A stretch of DNA of 64,000 nucleotides from Mallotus nudiflorus (lineage: Eukaryota; Streptophyta; Magnoliopsida; Malpighiales; Euphorbiaceae). A program made the translations under genes and the position numbers. The notes under the pieces were generated by a model. That model searched no databases. It worked only from the letters and a program-made list of their open reading frames with translations, and was not told where the DNA came from. Shown one piece after another: positions 48,715 to 59,559 of the stretch. How positions within the stretch are numbered: position 1 is the first letter of the stretch; the number at the start of each line of letters is the position of its first letter. The stretch lies in contig CANTUR010000793.1 in the NCBI GenBank assembly GCA_947683625.1, positions 5,518,001-5,582,000 on the forward strand, given 5' to 3'.

Positions 48715-51686
48715 ATTTTTATCTATCAGTACTCTTTTGTTTAATGTTATTGGCATTATCACAGGTGGATTTCTTTATCCTTCTTTTGATTGGTGTTTTT
48801 AGATTCTAAACAGTTCTAGTAATGTTAGATTTCTGATTGAGCTTTCACTTAATTGCCTGCTTTTTCACTGTTAAATTTTGTTATTTTGCATAATTGAATT
48901 AATGTTAAATGCAATAGTTTAAGTATGCTTGCACTGATCGTGTCTGATTTATAACTTTTTTTCTCTCTGATTTTGTTTTTTTAACAATTAGTTGAAAGAT
49001 TCATAGGCTCTAATTTATCTTGTGACCAGCAATTTCAAGCTTTATAGACATAAAATCCTTCATAAGGTCTAATGCGGTTTCTGTAGCAATGAGTTAGAAG
49101 TTGAAACGAGTGGCGTTTTAGAAACTTCACTTCTTTCAGCTTAGGCTGATGTTGTCGAAGAATACTTTTGATATGCATAATATGTGATATCTTTTGGTAG
49201 ATTGATGGTTTTAGATTTTGCACTGATATTCCTCACTGGGTTTTTCTCAATGTTTTATCACATTGAGAAATATTGCTTGGCCTTGTTGCTGTTTATATCC
49301 CATCAGTATTTAGTTTCCAAACAAGAATTAAATTTTTCTACCATCCAATAACTCTTGGATTACAGATAAATTTGTTAACGAAAGAAAATATGCATTTGCT
49401 CTATAGCTTCTCAGAAATACTTTTGCCTCAAAGATAGATTTTGTGGAACATTTATGATGTACCTTAAATCAGCATAGATGAATTCAGACTAATTTCAGGT
49501 TATTAATCTTTGTTTAGGCTCCTGATTAAGCATCTCATTGTTAGGACATCTGCTCAGTTAGGTTTTGGGTGCTAGAAGACTAGCCTACGCATGGTTTCCA
49601 AATGCTTTAATTGTTGATTGCAGATGCACTTCATGTTTTCACTATAAAACTAGATTTAAAATGAGATCAAGTTGTTTTCTACGCTGCTCTAAATGCCTTG
49701 TAAAGAGATTTCTGAACTTTTTGTCCATCTACAAGGAAACTTTTAGGAGACTAGTATTGCGAGTGTTGGTGCATTGCTCTTGACTTGATCAAAATTGTCT
49801 ACTAGGTTTCATCTGCTAGAACTATGTAACTGGCAAAACCCTCAGAAGAAGAAATGTCCTCTTGTATTTGCTTTCTCACTACATCAATGAACAAAATCAA
49901 AAGGCACTTGTTGAAGACTTACTTCTAGTCCTAGCTTTTCAATTCATAGACCCTTCCAATATGGAAACTCCAACTCATTTATAAAGCTAGCATATTCGTT
50001 TTCATTCCAACACAAAATAAAATGTCTTTCCATCTTCTGGAAAGTGTATAAGCCACTCAAAATCTGCTTTTTTTTTTTTTGGTTATATTTTTATTTACTG
50101 ACAACATCTTGTAAGAGAAACTGTTTCAATAGTTGGTTTTCTTAGCATAAAACTGATCTGTGATTTGGTTTTCCATGACTCCGAAGATATTGTGGTCTTC
50201 AAGAGTTTGAACTTTAGCAGCTTAAGACTGTCTAGTCTGTCTTAGGGAGTTTGGTGCATTTCCCCCATATATAAATATGCCCTACCTCTTCCATCCCGCA
50301 GTTAAGCTTTCGGCCCGGACCTTGCCGATCCTTCTCCATCCAGTGCTTTCCTAAGTTCTATCAAGCCCAGATCCCCGTTTGCTGATCATGGTTTTGACTC
50401 CTCTCTTTGCCTTTAGCAGGAGTTCTTATGAGAATTAATCAAGCATTATTTTCTTATTAAGACAAGGTCATCCAAATAGAATAGATAGCATTGGCTTATG
50501 CCTTAGACTTATCTCTGCTAAAGCATGTTTTTCTAAAACATATTTTAAATTTTTTATTAGTACGTTTTGGAATCCAACTTTAGGAAGAACCATAGTTTAT
50601 CATGCTTAAGCCAAAAGTAGGTAAAAATAAATAGGAATAACAAAAAACAAACGAGCGTAAATTAAAAATTTCAAAAGCTGAGTATCACAAAGGAATGCGA
50701 AACTGACCCTTAATCTTAGAGAATGCTTGTTTTTACTCCTAAGCATGTTTTTTGGAGAATGCTTGTTTCAAAAGCATGCTTTTTACTCCTAATCTTAGAG
50801 AATGCGAAACTCCAAAGCATGTTTTTTGGGGAATAAAGAGAGGCAAAGGCTAAAACAATGGTAAGATAATACGTGTAGGATAAACTACTTCAGCTCCATC
50901 ATGATTGAGCCATTACTTACCATAAAGGCTATCTTGTCAGCAGCACTATTAGCTTTTCTGCTAAGCGATAGGAATGTGCATCAGCCGGTTCGGTGAAGGT
51001 GAGTTATTTTTTAGTTGGTTATTTTAATTGAAAAATGAGCGCCAAACTGAGCCAAGAAAGTCATTGGAAATAACGGTTTGGCAGACGGAGAATATTCAGT
51101 ATTTGCTGTTCGGTTAATTGGATGGTTCAGTTTGGTCCAATTTCGGGCTGGGCAAATAAAAGAAATTTAAACTTTGATTCAGCATATGCTACATATTGGG
51201 CAAATTATATTAGGGACTTGTGTCCATATTGCAACATGGACCAAATTCATGATAGTGAGAAACGGAGGAGGTGTTTTTCATTTGTTTGCTAATTTGAGCT
51301 TTCAAGTGCCAATATCATATGCTATGTTTGATTTATGAAATGGAATATGTGTGGAATAGAATTGTAATTTTTAAGAAATAGAATATATATTCCAAAAATA
51401 ACTATTCTTAAATAATTACTATTCCATATTTTAGTTCATAACTTAGAATTCTTATTAGGGATAAACAAATTTAAGCATAAATGACATGTCCTTATTAATG
51501 AATTTTATTATTAGTATTAAAATTAAATAGTCATACAATTTTAGCATGTTTTATAGAAAAAAAAAATTAAATATATAATATATAAAAAAATTAGCACATA
51601 TATTTGATTTCTCAAAAATAATATAAATGCATAATAAATAAATAAATAATATTTTAAATAATTTTATTTAATAATTTTTATCAAAA

Positions 51687-51726
<40 letters not shown>

Positions 51727-52583
51727 CATAATTTCGAATGAAAAAGGAGAGTAATATTTTAGATATAGTATAATTAAAGTGTTTTGTATAAAATAAAACA
51801 TATATAATTTTTAAAAGGAGAATTTTAATAAAGAGAAAAAGTTAACTAAATAAATTTTATTTTTATTGCCATTATTTTTAAATATAATAGAATTTGTTTT
51901 GAGACTATTAAATTATTATTAGAGTATGTATAATAGTGTTTTAGTTAACAAAATTAAAAAAAAAATAGAATTTCTAATAATTTAGGAAAAATGATTGAGT
52001 GATTTAGAAAAAAATGGAGTGATTTGAGATTTTATATATATATATATCAACAATTTATTCATAATAATTTAAGTAATGAACTTATATGTTTTTTCTAATG
52101 ATTATATACTAGTTAAGTAATGAACATGCATTATATTGAATATTAATTTCTATTTCTATTTATATTTAATATTAAGTATTTCTATTTAATATTAATATTA
52201 ATTTTATTTAATATTAATATTAATATATTAATATTAATTTTTATTATATATTATTAATTTTTATTTAATGTTAATATATTAAATTAATAATATTATTAAG
52301 TAATGAACTTTATTATTAAATTGATTAACCTATAGGTAAAGACTAATTAACTTTTGGGCAAACATTAATGAACTTGTAGACAAATACCAATTAACTTGTA
52401 GTAAAATACCAATTAACTTATAGTTTATTTCTTAATGAACCTACATTATTTTGATTAGTAAATCTACACGTTTTATCTTATGAATCTATACTAATGAAGT
52501 GATGAACATGTGTTATTTAATATTAATTTTTGTTTATAAATCTATTTAATAAATTTATATTTACTATCAATTATTTCTATTTA
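48715..52583. other. OSTC 3' flank and AT-rich intergenic region
   Basis: The first few hundred bases are probably the 3' UTR. Beyond that I recognise no gene. There is a local imperfect duplication around 50705-50830 (AAGCATG...TTTTTTGG-type units), a GGTTCGGT-rich stretch near 50985-51150 that resembles the edge of a MITE, and very AT-rich DNA from 51400 on. Confidence 0.5.
51694..51723. repeat. (TA)n microsatellite
   Basis: About 15 uninterrupted TA dinucleotides preceded by GTGTGT. Confidence 0.95.
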
Positions 52584-52592
52584 ATATTAATA

Positions 52593-53121
52593 GGGATAAG
52601 TATAATTTTGATCCCTATGGTTTCATCTTTTTGGCAAAATCAGTTCTATGGTTTTTTTTTTTTTTACCATTTCAGTACTCTGTGTTTCATTTTTTTTTTT
52701 ACACTTTACTACCTTTTCTAACAAATATTGTTTAAAATATATGCTTTAATGTAAAAATAATATAGATTTTTAATACTAAGATCTTATACTAAGTGACATA
52801 TTATTCAACTGATTACAATAAATTTTAAATGTATTTTTAATTTTATTCTGAATAAAAAGAAATAATTTTTAAAAATAAATTTACAATATTTTTAAAAATA
52901 AATAATTATATAGATTGGTCATAAATCCTGTATAAAATAAATTAATTATTGAAATATAACATTATATCAATGTTTTCTCATAAAATAATGATTATATTAG
53001 TTAGAACAGTAGTAAAGTATAAAAAAATATAAAACACAGGTATCAAAATGTCAAAAAAAAAAATCATATAACCAATTTTACCAAAAGGCAAAACCACAAG
53101 GCTTAAAATTGTATTTATCCC
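52593..53121. mobile_element. Mutator-like MITE, copy B (529 bp)
   Basis: Terminal inverted repeats of about 100 bp (left GGGATAAGTA, right TTTATCCC) are flanked by a perfect 9-bp duplication ATATTAATA (52584-52592 and 53122-53130). It belongs to the same family as 8347-8879, with the interior inverted relative to that copy. Element 2 begins only two bases after the right duplication. Confidence 0.88.
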
Positions 53122-53131
53122 ATATTAATAT

Positions 53132-55105
53132 TGTAGGCGGCGGAGTTTAACGCACGTCCAAGTATTTGGCGACCACGACACTGTGCGGGCTCGAGGCCCA
53201 CTAGGAAATACGATATAGGTCTTAAACGGATTCGGAGATGGAGTCGCCACCCGAATAAAAGTCGGGACCTACTGTACAGCAACTGGATCCCACAGAGGTT
53301 CCCAGAAGCCGTCATCAGAGATCGGGTTCGGAAACTGGATATGAGCGTTTGAATGCTCACCCAACCTTGCGGTTGGCCTCCGTTTGTGTTTTGCGTTTTA
53401 TTACCCTTTAATTATTTAATTATTTCCTTGGTTACCACACATAAAAAATTGCCTTCGGATAATTGTCAAATTTTACAATCAAGTCCGAGTTTACACATTA
53501 GTCCAATTTTATGCCTTTAAGTCCCGACATTCAAAAAAATGCAGTAAATAAAATAAATAATAATTTACAACCATACATTCAAAATTAAATGGGGAAAGGG
53601 ATTAAGGATTACAATGCTTTTTAGCTAAATAAACGAATAATATACAGAAAATAAATCAAACATATGCCGAAAATAAACTATTAAAATAACATAAAAGCGG
53701 CAACATACAAGGGGTAACTAGCACCAGTGACTACTCGATGACAGGAATCATCAAGTAATTTCTGCAAATAACACATGGTTAGCCCTTCCTTTCAAGAAAA
53801 GGAAAAAAAAAAAGAAATCATAAATAACGATACTTATAAAAGGCCCTATAAAGAAGGGGTTTTTACATTATGGACTAAAGGAAGCATCGAACGATCAAGA
53901 TTGAACATCATCAGGCAATTATACAGACATGTTTAAGATTAAAGGAATGCAAATCAAAATGGACATCACGACGAGCATGAAAGAAAACATAACAGAAAGC
54001 AAGCTGAAACTGTCAATAAGGCGGTCGCCTCATTAATTAGGTGACGTCTCACCAATAGGGGGTCCCGTTCCCTTTGATGCAAGAACATGAGACACGCATA
54101 AAAAGGGGACTTTTGGGGGCCTGTCAATGGGGTGTTCGCCTCTGTGATGAGGCGATCGCAGGCGTCGCCTGATCAACGAGCTAGTTACGACTCTCAAAAC
54201 ATTCAGACTTTCACTCTAAGTAACAATACATGCATACACACACTCTATAATCATCAGACTACGACTACATGCAAAAGTATTCAAAGACCCATCAATAAAG
54301 TGAGATATCAAGCTAGACACATTAGAGATAAACCTAAAATGTACTAAGAACTTAGTCACACAAGCAAGAACTCACAAAATGATGCACATGTCAGGTTTAA
54401 GTGCAAGTTTTTTACCAAAAATGAGAGGCCCTCAGAGGTGTTTTTGATTGAGATCCTTGCTAGGATATGGTATCTACCTTTGACATAAGTTTCTTCCTTA
54501 TTCTCTTATGGAGATATGGCTTCTTTTGCTTCCCCCTCTCCTTCTTCCTTCCAGGACATTTTTCTTCTTTTTTTCTCTCTGTTTTTTCTTTAGAGCTTCC
54601 TCTTTTTTTTTTTTTAATTTTCCCCCTCCTTCTCTCTTCTCTCTTTTTTTTTTCTCTTTTATTCCTTAGCTTTCCCATGCTCCTAAGCCTCCTAGCCTAT
54701 CATAAGCTCTCATAGCCTTTTTTCTTTCCCTAAAAATCTTTTCCTCACGTAAGAAAAAGGTCTGGAGAGTGGGGCTCACACCACTTGGCCGTTATGATTG
54801 TAGCTGCATTAAATGCAGCTGCAAGTGGGTTGCCATAGGGGCGGTGCCTCATCGATGAGGCGATTGCCTCGTTACACTGAGGCGATGCCCCTTTGGCCCG
54901 GGCCTGCGCTGGGCCGAGCAAGCTTGGGCCGAGTTTGGATAGTTGGGCTTAGTTTTGGGTTTTCAAGTCCACTTTCCACTAAAGATTCAGGCTTCATTCT
55001 CATGTTCAAGTTTCACATTCTCATCATTGGGCTTGACAACGGGCCGGTCAAACCGAGCGCCCCTAATTTGCCCCCTAACCGGGCCGACCGAATCGGGTGT
55101 CTACA
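53132..55105 (-). repeat. element 2 3' LTR (1974 bp)
   Basis: On the minus strand it starts TGTAGACACCCGATTCGG and ends GCCGCCTACA, homologous to both LTRs of element 1. It has palindrome clusters at about 54018-54173 and 54838-54893. Confidence 0.9.
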
Positions 55106-55125
55106 GTTTGCCCCTTGATTTTTTG
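55106..55125 (-). other. element 2 polypurine tract
   Basis: CAAAAAATCAAGGGGCAAAC on the minus strand lies immediately before the LTR start and matches element 1. Confidence 0.8.
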
Positions 55126-55244
55126 AAAGAAAAAACAAATGCATGCAATGACCATTTTTTAAAAAATCACATGCATAATAGTGAACAAACAATAAGATGA
55201 GCAACATACCTGACTCTCGGGTTTCACCTGAGGGATGAATCCTT

Positions 55245-55600
55245 CAATTTTGAAACGTGACCGTGATCCTCAGGTTTTCCTAGCTCGATCAGCCACTCAT
55301 TAATATTTGATAGAGATATTTGAAAATTGTTAACCTCGGGTTTTCCTGGCCTGACCCTTACAACATTGGAATTCGATTCTCGGGTTTTCCTGGCCCGGTC
55401 TTCGTAACATTGAAACTTGATTCTTAGGTTTTCTTGGTCCGACCTTCGCAACACTGAACTTGATTCTCGGGTTTTCCTGGCCCGATCATCACTGGGGGTG
55501 TGGTTTTCAGATTTTCTTGGTCTGATTATCACTCCTCTGAGGACATAGACTTCCGGGTTTTCCTGGCCCAGTTGTCCTTTGCTTTCGACTTCGGGGATAC
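55245..55600. repeat. tandem array A, TCGGGTTTTCCTGGCCCGA-type units
   Basis: About six to seven variable units of roughly 45-60 bp, each with a short inverted repeat (CGGG...CCCG) around TTTTCCTGG. The array continues into array B. Confidence 0.85.
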
Positions 55601-56135
55601 TACTCGAACAGTCATCTCGATCCTTTGAGCTTCGGGGATTCAAACCCGAATAGCCCTTTCTTTGAGCTTCGAGGATTTAAACCCGAACAGCCCTGTCCTT
55701 TACTTCCGACTTCGGGGATACTACCCGAACAATCGTTTCGATCCTTTGAGCTTCGGGGATTCAAACCCGAACAGTCGTTTCGATCCTTTGAGCTTCGGGG
55801 ATTCAAACCCGAATAGCCCTTTCTTTAAGCTTCGGGGATTCTAACCCGAACAACCCTTTCTTTGAGTTTCGGGGATTCAAACCCAAACAGTCATTTCGAT
55901 CCTTTGAGCTTCGGGGATTCAAACCCGAATAGCCCTTTCTTTGAGCTTCGGGGATTCAAACCCGAACAACCCTTTCTTTGAGCTTCGGGGATTCAAACCC
56001 GAATAACACTTTCTTTGAGCTTCGGGGATTCAAACCCGAACAGCCCTGTCCTTTGCTTTCGACTTCAGGGATACTACCTAAACAGTCATTTCGATCCTTT
56101 GAGCTTCGGGGATTCAAATATGAACAAACCTTTCT
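55580..56135. repeat. tandem array B, TTCGGGGATTCAAACCCGAA hairpin units
   Basis: About 14 units averaging 40 bp. Each contains the inverted repeat TTCGGG...CCCGAA with an 8-base loop. Two or three subtypes differ in the spacer (ATACTACC against ATTCAAA loops). Element 1 has only two or three such units. Because the unit length leaves several frames open, repetitive open frames appear on both strands; they are not genes. Confidence 0.9.
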
Positions 56136-56310
56136 TTGCAATGTGGGTTTTTCCCTGGCCCTTTTCTCTAAAACTTCATCTCAAAAATCCGTACTCTGAA
56201 TTCCACCTCCTTAGTATGCGGCACTAATTTCCACCCATCATTTCATTTCATCATCATCATTTTTTTTAGGGGAAAACCATACATGAGGAAAACCCTACAT
56301 CTTTGCTTGT

Positions 56311-56320
56311 TATAAAAACA
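56311..56320 (+). promoter_or_regulatory. candidate TATA box of the antisense PMD-like gene, element 2
   Basis: TATAAAAACA lies 124 bp before the ATG at 56435, followed by a CT-rich leader. It is conserved in position with 20881 in element 1. Confidence 0.55.
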
Positions 56321-56434
56321 GCTTCTTCATTTTGTCCTTTGTCCTTTCTATTTTTTTGTCACCTTTTCTTTTCCTTTCTTTTTTTTCTCCTTACACTTCT
56401 TATACTCCTTGCATCTTCCCCCCTTTTACAATCA

Positions 56435-59079
56435 ATGGAGAATGAGAGAACACCCCCTGTGCCTGAGTGGGATCACATCCTGCCTCTTGTTAGTGCTTCT
56501 AAGAGCTTGGGATTGACCCGCGGAGACTCAATTCCTCTTTTGGCAGACCTAGGGTCCCACATTTGCTCGTCTGCATCCGGAGAGGTTAGTACCCTATAAT
56601 TTCCTGCAAAATTACGTTGGGTCAATGATTAATCAAACATAATTATCAACTCAGGACATTAATTTATTAAGCAAATGAGAAATCCATGTTTTGATCGCCA
56701 GAAATCAGGAACTGTGCCTATCCCGCCTTACAGAGGTGATCGCCTCATCATAAAGGCGATCATCTTATTGATGAGGCGATCAGTTTTTGCAAAGAAGTGA
56801 TAACCTATCACCCTTTCACAGAGCCGATTGCCTCTCCAATGAGGTGATTGCCTCATCACAGAGGCGATCGCCTCTACGATGAGGCAATCACTTCATCAAC
56901 AGAGCAAACCGCACTGTCTAAAAGTCCATTCATTCTGAATTCCTTTTTTGAAACCATAACATGCATAAATTTCACTTCCCTATCTATTGTTTACAGCATG
57001 ACGCTTAGACGTTCAAGGTTGCCAGGAATTTTCATGGAGCCCAGGTCTTCTTCAGTGACTTGATTGACGAGCAGAGGGACCGGATTCAGGAGACGAGGTT
57101 CGAGGACTTCGTACTCTCACTTCCATTCGAGCAGGGGCACACGGATTACTAACCACTGCATGCCCTGATGGAGAGGTGGTTTGATACGACCCACACCTTC
57201 CACCTCCCATTCGGTGAGCTTACTCTAGACCCAGTATCATTTACTGCCATCACGGGGATTGCTTGTGTTGGGGATCCTATTCCCTTTGATGCGAGTCTAC
57301 ATCATCTATCTCCGGATAGGGCCGCATATATTGAGTGACTTTTGGGGATGACTCCTGACATGAAGGGGACTCATACCCTTAAACTGGACTCGATCAGGAG
57401 CTTCTACACCCGGAATCGGGCCGCAGTGATGATCTCTCCCCTTGAGATTAACCAGGTGGTGAGGGATTTTTTGCTCTACCTGCTTGGTACCACTCTCTTT
57501 GCTGACACCGCCAGCTCCATCGATCTGATGTTCCTACCGGCCCTTCGGGATCTTAACCAGGTTCCTACATTCGATTGAGGTAGTTGCGCTTTAGCATACT
57601 TGTACCGGAGCATGGACAAGGTTGTCCGAGGGGCTAGGAGGTTTTATGGCTTTTGGCATGCTGTTCTAGTACATCACGATCCCCTTTTTTCTTTGTCTTG
57701 TTCTGACTCCCATTACTTACATTAATTTTCTCAACTTCTCCTATTTTGTTTGTTTGTTGTTTTTTTTTTCAGGTTTGGGCTTTGGAGCTAAAGCTGCTTG
57801 TGGGCGTTACACGAGTAGGGGATCACTTCTCGGCCCTCAGCAGGTAGGGCACCAGCCATGTCATGAAGAGGCACCTTGTGTGAGTTCACATCCACAAGCA
57901 GCACCTGAACTCACTGACATAAGATGCGGTACCTGCAAAGCACAAACCTATTTATTAGTACGTTACTCGTATTCAATTTACTTACATATTGACGTCTCTT
58001 TTCTTTTCAGATCTAGAACGACTTGTGGGGGTTCGAGGACACTTGGACCATCAAGATGACTCGCTCCAGGCCCTTATCTCGGAAGAGGGCACTCTTTTGT
58101 GGCCCTGGGTATCGAGCTTGGTACTTGAGGGAGTGAGTCTTAAACTGGAGGGCAGGCGTTAGAGTTAAGCAGGTCCCCAGGTCCCCTCCTGACAGTATGC
58201 TTTGGGCTCATGAGCTGGAGGGCAACGACCTCGCTCAGGCTGCTGCGGGCTCACCAGCTATGGATCATATAGTTCGCGTGAAGAGCCGGTATACAGAGTT
58301 CATCCGTACCCACCTTATGTTGACGGTCCCCTTTCACGCCACTTCTACCTCTCAAGTAAATCCTTGTAAGTTCCCCTTTTTATTGTAAATTGACTGTATT
58401 CTTAACATGTTCCTCCTGTGTTCGTCGTCAGGCTGTGCCTGCTAGGCCCATGGCCCCGATTAGGTCCTGAGTGCGAGAGAGAGAGCCCTTGAGGCGTCGA
58501 TTGGATCCGAGCAAGGAGGAGACTTCTGTAGCTAGCGAGGAAGCCAGGCCGACTACCGCCCCCCGGGTCCAAGTTTATCCCAAGAAGCTTCACTCACATC
58601 CCCGACTCTCTAGCTCGATGTTAAGTTCCTTTTGGAGAGTTATTGCGCCAGTTCTTGGCCTTGGATGAGGACTCGACCCCTGCATGCACCCCTGATGGTG
58701 CTACTCATGTAAGTTCTTTTCCTAACTTGCTTATATTATGATTCTCAAACCAACCGTTAGTTTTAAATATTTACTTTCAATAATGCAAATTCCTTTAGAG
58801 CAGGGCCTATATATGTATCGCATGATAGAGGCCCAGATAGATTACGTGTTGGAGATCACTCAACAGTGGAGGGTAAGAATTTCCTTATTTTCCTACATGT
58901 ATGCATGCTCGTATGGCTTGCTAACTTGTGATTTGTCTGAACAGGATCGAGATGTGGCCAGCAGGGCGAGGATCGCTACTCTCGAGCGTTAGATTGATGA
59001 GGACGACGAGGATAAAGACAGGAGTGGCAGCGGCGCCGAGGGAGGGGATGACCCTGAGGGTACGGGATCAAATGCTTGA
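56435..59079 (+). pseudogene. antisense plant-mobile-domain (PMD)-like gene, about 7 exons, element 2
   Basis: It runs opposite to gag-pol. Exons by eye: 56435-56584 (50 codons), 56997-about 57670, 57773-57843, 58011-58352, about 58432-58708, about 58797-58872, and 58945-59079, the last ending in an acidic tail rich in Asp, Glu and Gly. Exon 2 carries HTFHLPFGELTL after ERWFD, characteristic of the plant mobile domain (PF10536; MAIN/MAIL1 relatives), and further PMD-like sequence follows. In-frame stops: TAG at 57006, TAA after HTDY, two TGA where Trp is expected, and TAG in the last exon (Gln in relatives). Host PMD proteins act in silencing and meristem upkeep, and TE-associated PMD genes are known. 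Domain call fairly secure; exon 3-5 limits uncertain. Confidence 0.65.
56730..56900. promoter_or_regulatory. cluster of GAGGCGATCGCCTC palindromes, PMD intron 1, element 2
   Basis: One perfect copy (56861-56874) and at least six variants in about 170 bp, mostly as GATGAGGCGATCG half- or full sites. Position is conserved with 21288-21500. Confidence 0.75.
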
Positions 59080-59317
59080 TGTTCCAGGGTTAAAATTTGT
59101 GTAGTCTCTAAGTAGTGAATGCAAAATTTTGGTTTTAGACTTTATGAACAGAATGTTTGCAGAACTCAATAGTTTCCTCGAGTAAATTCATTTGTTTTGC
59201 TTTTCTCATTTCTTCACATGTGAGTTTATTTCAATGTTTGCATACTTAACTGTCCCACTATATTCCAACGGTACCTGTTTAGACTATGTGATTCGAAGAA
59301 GTGCAATCGACCCGTAC

Positions 59318-59455
59318 TGCTGATGAGGCGATCACCTCATCGAACCATGGTGAAGAGGCGATCGCCTCTTGCTGCTGAGGCGATGCCTCATTGATGAGGT
59401 GATCAATGAGGTGATCGCCTCATCGATGAGGTGACCACCTCAGCAGCAGGCGGTC
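59318..59455. promoter_or_regulatory. palindrome cluster directly upstream of the TATA box of antisense gene 2
   Basis: An 18-bp perfect palindrome AAGAGGCGATCGCCTCTT (59353-59370) plus GAGGCGATCACCTC, GAGGCGATGCCTC, GAGGTGATCGCCTC and GAGGTGACCACCTC, all within 140 bp. It ends about 10 bp before TATAAAAA (59463). The layout resembles multiple operator sites at a promoter (inference). Confidence 0.75.
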
Positions 59456-59462
59456 CTGCCCC

Positions 59463-59470
59463 TATAAAAA
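59463..59470 (+). promoter_or_regulatory. candidate TATA box of antisense gene 2
   Basis: TATAAAAA lies 97 bp before the ATG at 59560 and immediately after the palindrome cluster. Confidence 0.6.
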
Positions 59471-59559
59471 CCCATATTCCTGTGTTCGACCTAATTTTCG
59501 AATCCCTTTCGTCCTTCCCTTTTGTTTCTCCCTCTAAGCGTCTCTGAAAGGCCACAAAC

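Noticed and set aside
50281..50420. GC-richer block downstream of OSTC suggesting a structured RNA or gene fragment
   Set aside because: I found no tRNA, rRNA or snRNA signature and no coding similarity I could name.
55580..56135. CRISPR-like appearance of repeats with variable short spacers
   Set aside because: Units are degenerate tandem repeats in a plant retrotransposon. Spacers are repeat variants, there are no unique sequences and no cas genes.
55612..56141. Open frames on both strands with repeated NPRSSKDRND-like or FELRGFKPE-like peptides
   Set aside because: They are by-products of the roughly 40-bp tandem repeat, open in several frames at once; not coding evidence.
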